Source: Microvirga sp.
Lineage (GTDB): Bacteria > Pseudomonadota > Alphaproteobacteria > Rhizobiales > Beijerinckiaceae
Length of the DNA: 45,288 nt
Assembly (NCBI RefSeq): GCF_014699075.1
Contig: NZ_JACXAB010000033.1
Location: 1-45,288 of the forward strand
Reading direction: 5' to 3'
In this document: positions 41,460 to 45,288 of the stretch, piece by piece
Position numbering within the stretch: position 1 is the first letter of the stretch
How the letters are laid out: the number at the start of each line of letters is the position of its first letter
Program-made: the position numbers and the translations under genes
Notes under the pieces: generated by a model
Databases searched by the model: none
Told to the model about the DNA's origin: nothing
Seen by the model: the letters and a program-made list of their open reading frames with translations, nothing else

Positions 41460-42851
41460 ATGCGCTACCTCCTCGTCCCCAAGGTGGACGATCTCGGCGA
41501 CTCGCTCGCGTCGGATACGACCTCCATGCAGCCGGCCGCTCGAGCGCGCCGGGTCGAGGCCTTGGTGCGGGCGCGCCAGGCGGTCGCCATCGGGGATAGA
41601 CGCCTCGACGAGTTCGTTCTCCAGCAGCGAGCGTCTGAGGCGCCGTTTGCTCCGCGCGTCCGACCGCGCACTGCTCCCGCCGATGACGCGATGGGCGGCA
41701 ACATCAACCGCGACGACGAGGAGGCGGTCGTCCCGCCCGGCATCTCCGTTCTCGCCACTCCCGCGCACGGAACCCCAGTAACGGGCATCACCGTGCTGGA
41801 GGCCGAGCCAGAGGCGAAGGACGCGCTCGGTGAGGCCTTCCCCGACCACGACGTGGTCGAGGATTTCGCGCTCGAGCTGATCGCCCCGCCGCTCAACGAC
41901 GCGCTGGCAGAGAACGGAGGCGGTGGCGCGAGCTCCGTCACGGAGGCGGAGCTGTGGCACCTGCGGGACATCGGCCTCCTCGCCGCGCGTCGCCGCGGGT
42001 TCGGCCTCACCGGCGACGGCATCGTCATCGGCGTTCTCGACACCGGCGTCGCCGATGTTCCAGAACTCTCCGGCAGGATTCTTGAAAATCGTGTCTTCGA
42101 CCCAACGAACCTCGACTACAAAATGGCGGATTTGGTCGCTGACACGGACTGGCACGGAACCCATGTCGCCGGCCTAATCGCAGGGCGCTCGGTCGGTGTT
42201 GCACCGGGCTCCAAGATCGTCAGCTTAACCATGATTCCGAACCGCGTCGGCTCGTTCAGCCACTACGTCTTTGCACTGGAGCACGCGCAAGCGCGGCCGG
42301 AAGTCCAGATCCTCAACATCTCGGCGGGGAAGTCCGGACAGCACCCGCAAATGCGGAACATGGCCAGGATCGCGCAGCGCCTCGACGTTCTTTGCGTCAT
42401 GGCGATCGGCAACAGCGGGGTGAACACGAATTGTAGCCCAGGCAACTACCCAGAGGTGATCTCCGTTGGCGCGTCCGATTCCCGCGGCAGGGTCTGGACC
42501 AGCAGCAGCGGCGGCGCGATCACCTGGGACGGCATGCAACATTCGACGCCGACCCTGGTCGCGCCTGGCGTCGACGTCGTATCCTCGCTTCCCGACGGCA
42601 GTTACCGAGCCGAGAGCGGAACCTCCATGGCAACCCCGATTGTGACTGGCATTGCCGCGCTCCTGATTGAGAAGCACCCGGACATTACCGTGCGTCAGCT
42701 TCACGAGGAGATCCTGTCCGCCTGCGTCAGCCTCGATCTCGACGTTGGGCGGCAGGGTGCGGGGGTTTTACGGCTGCCCCCGTCGCTCCTCATCGGCCTG
42801 CCGCGGGAGGATGTCGTCGCCGGCGTTTCGCCCCCCCCGAGGCCAGCATGA
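41460..42851 (+). CDS. S8 family (subtilisin-like) serine protease, 463 aa
   Basis: The catalytic triad is complete: D194 (GVLDTGV), H232 (DWHGTHVAG), the oxyanion Asn N318 (AIGNSG) and S389 (GTSMATP). Residues 1-170 form an N-terminal region with an acidic alpha/beta part (GITVLEAEPEAKDALGEAF) that could be an inhibitory prodomain. No signal peptide or membrane helix is present, unlike most secreted subtilases. AAGGAG precedes the ATG, 24 bases after the hydrolase stop. Its own stop overlaps the next ATG (ATGA), so it is translationally coupled to an I9-like gene. It could process the neighbouring hydrolase or be delivered as an effector. Confidence 0.93.
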   Translation: MRYLLVPKVDDLGDSLASDTTSMQPAARARRVEALVRARQAVAIGDRRLDEFVLQQRASEAPFAPRVRPRTAPADDAMGGNINRDDEEAVVPPGISVLATPAHGTPVTGITVLEAEPEAKDALGEAFPDHDVVEDFALELIAPPLNDALAENGGGGASSVTEAELWHLRDIGLLAARRRGFGLTGDGIVIGVLDTGVADVPELSGRILENRVFDPTNLDYKMADLVADTDWHGTHVAGLIAGRSVGVAPGSKIVSLTMIPNRVGSFSHYVFALEHAQARPEVQILNISAGKSGQHPQMRNMARIAQRLDVLCVMAIGNSGVNTNCSPGNYPEVISVGASDSRGRVWTSSSGGAITWDGMQHSTPTLVAPGVDVVSSLPDGSYRAESGTSMATPIVTGIAALLIEKHPDITVRQLHEEILSACVSLDLDVGRQGAGVLRLPPSLLIGLPREDVVAGVSPPPRPA

Positions 42852-43239
42852 GCGACGATCCGTTGGACAAGGCGGATGCGAGACTGCGCGACGTGCTTGT
42901 AGGCGCTGCGCCGGACGACGAGATAAGCGCCGTCATGGAGCTCACGCTATCCCCGTGGAGCCAGCAGCCGGCTCACTCGGTGGCACGCCGGCCACGACGG
43001 TTCTCCGCCGTGCCAGCCGCGAGAGAGCCATCGGCGAGATGCGAGAGCACACGCAGGCTCTTGTAGCGGAGCTGGTGCGGTTGGGTCTGTCGCCACAGAG
43101 CGGCCGTTACCTGCCCCTCGTTCTGGTGCAGGGTCCGGTAAACCGGATCCGTGACGCGCTTGCACTCAACGGCGTGGTCAGCGCCGTCCTCCCGCCGGTG
43201 ACGTCCGGCGAACCCCACTCGGAGGAGGGCTCCGGATGA
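42848..43239 (+). pseudogene. I9-like protease inhibitor/propeptide gene with frameshift
   Basis: ATG 42848 overlaps the S8 stop as ATGA. Its frame gives MSDDPLDKADARLRDVLVGA and DDEISAVMELTLSP, then turns into Arg/Pro-rich nonsense. The continuation lies in another frame: RERAIGEMREHTQALVAELV, then RYLPLVLVQGPVNRIRDALAL and NGVVSAVLPP, ending at 43239. One extra C in the CCCC run near 42952 would join them. Together they give the strand-helix-strand-helix-strand order of the inhibitor I9/subtilisin propeptide fold (compare a late PxVxxVxPx). A separate propeptide-like protein next to an S8 protease would act as inhibitor or folding chaperone. The break may be a real mutation, a sequencing error or a slippage switch. 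Confidence 0.6.
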
Positions 43240-43472
43240 CAGACAAGATCACCTACGAAGAGCTGCTGCGGCCCCCTTGCGTCTGCCTCAGCCCTTGGCT
43301 CAAGCTGCATGATCCGACTGGGCGAAGATGGAAGTTCTATGTTCGTTCTAACTTAGCGTGTGTGTGGATGGCTCCCGCGTTAGGTCTGGTCGGTATCGCT
43401 CCTGCAGCAGCTGTCGAGTGCACACGTGTGTCCGGCCTGTTCATGCAATCGTCTTGTGACTGCTGGCCTTGA
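43236..43472 (+). CDS. Possible truncated ORF coupled to the I9-like gene, 78 aa
   Basis: ATG 43236 overlaps the preceding stop as ATGA, the third such overlap-type junction in this cassette. The start MTDKITYEELLRPP is protein-like, but from about codon 35 the sequence becomes Cys-rich and unconvincing. The original gene was probably cut by the event that brought in IS110. The stretch 43473-43622 is IS-associated or scar DNA without a gene. Confidence 0.3.
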   Translation: MTDKITYEELLRPPCVCLSPWLKLHDPTGRRWKFYVRSNLACVWMAPALGLVGIAPAAAVECTRVSGLFMQSSCDCWP

Positions 43473-43622
43473 AGGGTTTCGCCGGACCAAGCCCCCTATC
43501 GTTTAAGCGGGCTGTCGCGCCCGACACGCTAACCGGGTTCGGCTGGTCCTTGGCGATCGACCGTCTGCTACCTTCACGCACCTCCCGCGCCTCAACCTCG
43601 TGCGCCAGTCACCGAACAGGCA

Positions 43623-44657
43623 TCAGATTGCCCGGGGTACCAGCTTGTCCTCGTACTCGCCACCACGCGTCATCACCGACCAGGCAATCCGCGTCATCTT
43701 ATTGGCTAGGACCACCGCCACCACTTTCGGCGGCCGGCGCCGGAGCAGGCCTGCAATCCAGGGCGATGGACTGCTGCCCTCCCGCCTCAGATAGCGCAGC
43801 ACTGACGTGGCGCCCAGGATCAGCAACTGGCGCAGGTACTTGTTGCCCTGCTTGCTGATCCGCCCCAACCGAGACTTGCCCCCGGACAAGTTCTGTTTCG
43901 GCACCAGCCCGAGCCAGGCCGCAAAGTGGCGTCCTGACCGGAAGGTATTTGGGTCTCGGATGCTTGAAGCCAGGGCAGAAGCAGTGACGAGCCCGATGCC
44001 CGGAATTGTCTCAAGCTGGTTGGAGAGATCATTGGTGTAGTGCCAGTGTGCCAACTGCTTATCAATCGTCCGCAGCCGCTCCTGAAGGTCAAACACGAGC
44101 CGGGCCAAGGTCTCCAGCACCACGCGGGCAAGATCAGGCAGCTCGAGAGGTTCGCTCCGAACCAGAGCTCCAACCATCTTTGTCACCTGAGAGACCCCAG
44201 CCCCGGTCGCAATCCCGAGTTCGGCCAAGTGGGCTCGGCTCGCGTGCAGGAGCATGGTGCGTTGTTTTACCAGGAGAGCCCGGGAGCGGTGCAGCATAGC
44301 CGCAGACTGCTGCTCGGGTGATTTTACCGGCACGAAGCGTACGGTTGGCCGGGTGACCGCCTCGCAGATGGCTTCCGCATCGGCGGCATCGTTCTTCTGG
44401 CGCTTTACATAGGGTTTCACATAGGCCGGTGGCATGAGCCGGACCTCATGGCCGAGGGCAGTGAGCTCGCGGGCCCAGTAGTGGGCGGTCGCGCAGGCTT
44501 CCATGCCGATCAGGCAGGGCGACAGGCCTGCAAAGAACTTCACAAGTTGGGGGCGCCGGACCTGCCGGCGAACAACAACCCGCCCCTCGGCGTCAACGGC
44601 ATGGACCTGAAACACCGATTTGGCGAGGTCCAGGCCAACTGTTGTGATCTCTCCCAT
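43623..44657 (-). CDS. IS110-family transposase, 344 aa, intact
   Basis: Full-length DEDD recombinase. The N-terminal RuvC-like domain has TVGLDLAKSVFQVH, MEACATAHYWA and KNDAADAEAI. A coiled-coil linker and an HhH segment (ETIPGIGLVTASAL) follow. The C-terminal Tnp domain is AAWLGLVPKQNLSGGKSRLG with ISKQGNKYLRQLL, carrying the catalytic serine region (LSGGKSR). IS110 elements move without terminal inverted repeats and use a bridge RNA coded in the element's flank (established for IS621-type members). GGAG precedes the ATG. I cannot fix the element ends. The flank upstream of the gene (44658-44735) carries a near-perfect stem built from CTCCGCTCCC and GGGAGCGGGAG. A decayed IS6 transposase abuts on that side. 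Confidence 0.95.
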   Translation of the reverse strand: MGEITTVGLDLAKSVFQVHAVDAEGRVVVRRQVRRPQLVKFFAGLSPCLIGMEACATAHYWARELTALGHEVRLMPPAYVKPYVKRQKNDAADAEAICEAVTRPTVRFVPVKSPEQQSAAMLHRSRALLVKQRTMLLHASRAHLAELGIATGAGVSQVTKMVGALVRSEPLELPDLARVVLETLARLVFDLQERLRTIDKQLAHWHYTNDLSNQLETIPGIGLVTASALASSIRDPNTFRSGRHFAAWLGLVPKQNLSGGKSRLGRISKQGNKYLRQLLILGATSVLRYLRREGSSPSPWIAGLLRRRPPKVVAVVLANKMTRIAWSVMTRGGEYEDKLVPRAI

Positions 44658-44738
44658 GGTCTCCGCTCCCTCTCGTCCACCTTAAACGGGCTCATCTTGG
44701 CACCGTCGGGAGCGGGAGCCATCCACCCCATCGTGTTT

Positions 44739-45163
44739 GGAAGCAGTTCTGGTTCCGATCCCAATGTGCTCAATGAAATCGTCCAGAGCCGACGCGACAA
44801 CAAGGCCGCCAAACGCTTGCTGAAACGGCACTTGCGGAAGCAGGACTGTCCGACCCGGCGAATGATCACCAACAAGATCGGCTCCTGGCTGCCGCCCAGC
44901 GTCAGATCATGCCAGAAGTCGACCACAGCTCGCACAAAGGGCTCACTAATCGGACGGAGAATGCACCTCGGCCGTCTCGCCAGCGAGAATGGGTCATGCA
45001 GGGCTTTTGATCGTCAAGAGGCTTGCAGAGGTTGGTCGACGTGTTGTCTGCTGTGCGCAACCTTTTCGTTCCACCCCGCTCCTGCCGCTCTGTCAGTGCG
45101 ACCTACCTTCACCGCCCCAACGCCATATCCGAGTGGAACGTCGCGGCGACTATTGCCTCGTGA
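44739..45163 (+). pseudogene. IS6-family transposase remnant, 5'-truncated and frameshifted
   Basis: The frame begins abruptly after the IS110 flank with NVLNEIVQSRRDNKAAKRLL and KRHLRKQDCPTRRMITNKIG. It shifts near 44887 and continues as AQRQIMPEVDHSSHKGLTNR, TENAPRPSRQREWVMQGF, then a stop and NLFVPPRSCRSVSATYLHRP and NAISEWNVAATIAS. This order (VLVQSRRDKKAA-R, VTDKLRSY, NNRAENSHQPTRRRER-MQ-F, AMAEWR-A) is that of IS6 DDE transposases. The N-terminus with HTH and the first catalytic Asp is missing, probably removed at the IS110 border. Confidence 0.7.
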
Positions 45164-45168
45164 AACCG

Positions 45169-45288
45169 TCATGCGGCCAAATTTGCCTTAATGCGCCCGA
45201 GGCTGATTAACGTGATGTCGTGGATGGCGCCCTCCACCAGCGTCAGGCGTGCCAGAATAGGCATGTTGGAGAACCGGAGAGGAGCCAC
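45169..45288 (-). CDS. C-terminal end of an unidentified ORF running off the window
   Basis: Read leftward from the window edge, 39 open codons end at 45169: VAPLRFSNMPILARLTLVEG, then AIHDITLISLGRIKANLAA. The hydrophobic alpha/beta pattern is protein-like, but the piece is too short to identify. Confidence 0.3.
   Translation of the reverse strand: MAPLRFSNMPILARLTLVEGAIHDITLISLGRIKANLAA

Noticed and set aside
45008..45027. GTCAAGAGGCTTG-like word resembling part of dif-like site 2
   Set aside because: Only the left arm end and part of the centre match, the second arm is missing, and it lies inside the IS6 remnant. Probably chance.

Overview
The window looks like part of a large plasmid, or a chromid-like accessory replicon, from a GC-rich alphaproteobacterium, most likely Hyphomicrobiales near Methylobacterium or Microvirga (inference). 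Supporting signs are a RepC-type initiator with a counter-transcribed RNA, a MobV-like mobilisation gene with an oriT-like site, a small GcrA-tail protein, a SWIB protein, WGR-domain proteins, IS110 and IS6 transposases, and many short genes without obvious homologues. No rRNA, tRNA or CRISPR was seen.

Layout. 1-5171: the 3' end of minD, then small accessory genes, including a CYTH-like gene followed by a WGR gene and a leftward set with a DnaQ-like exonuclease. 5172-13132: a soluble FtsK translocase, a broken lytic transglycosylase, a second CYTH-like gene, a XerC/D-type tyrosine recombinase, and a rightward cassette of antitoxin-like genes (MbcA/ParS-type domains and DUF433). Two similar 28-bp dif-like sites border the cassette. 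13155-22044: a patatin with a transmembrane hairpin, a zinc-ribbon/AbrB-like protein, a compact DUF4011-type SF1 helicase with an unknown partner, and decayed metallophosphoesterase and LysR fragments. 22957-27361: an oriT candidate with a pMV158-type nick sequence, the Mob protein, an unknown protein with an internal duplication, and a ClpB-like pseudo-ATPase coupled to an unknown gene. 27790-33320: small genes, a second WGR protein, repC with its antisense RNA and an upstream RHH regulator, and a SWIB protein. 33469-36195: an SF2 helicase. 37347-43239: a rightward operon-like cassette holding an unknown 251-aa protein, a 1075-aa peptidoglycan hydrolase (amidase, two glucosaminidase domains, LD-transpeptidase-like domain, ankyrin repeats), an S8 protease and a frameshifted I9-like inhibitor/propeptide gene. 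43240-45288: IS110 next to an IS6 remnant.

How it fits together. Replication is attributed to RepC under antisense-RNA control, and mobilisation to the oriT/Mob pair. FtsK, the tyrosine recombinase and the dif-like sites could form a replicon-borne dimer-resolution or cassette-exchange system. The helicases and the patatin are defence-type candidates. The wall hydrolase/S8 protease/inhibitor cassette is the most striking possible undescribed system. Many pseudogenes and IS scraps show that the region is being reshuffled. All functions are inferred from sequence motifs recalled from families; no database search was possible.
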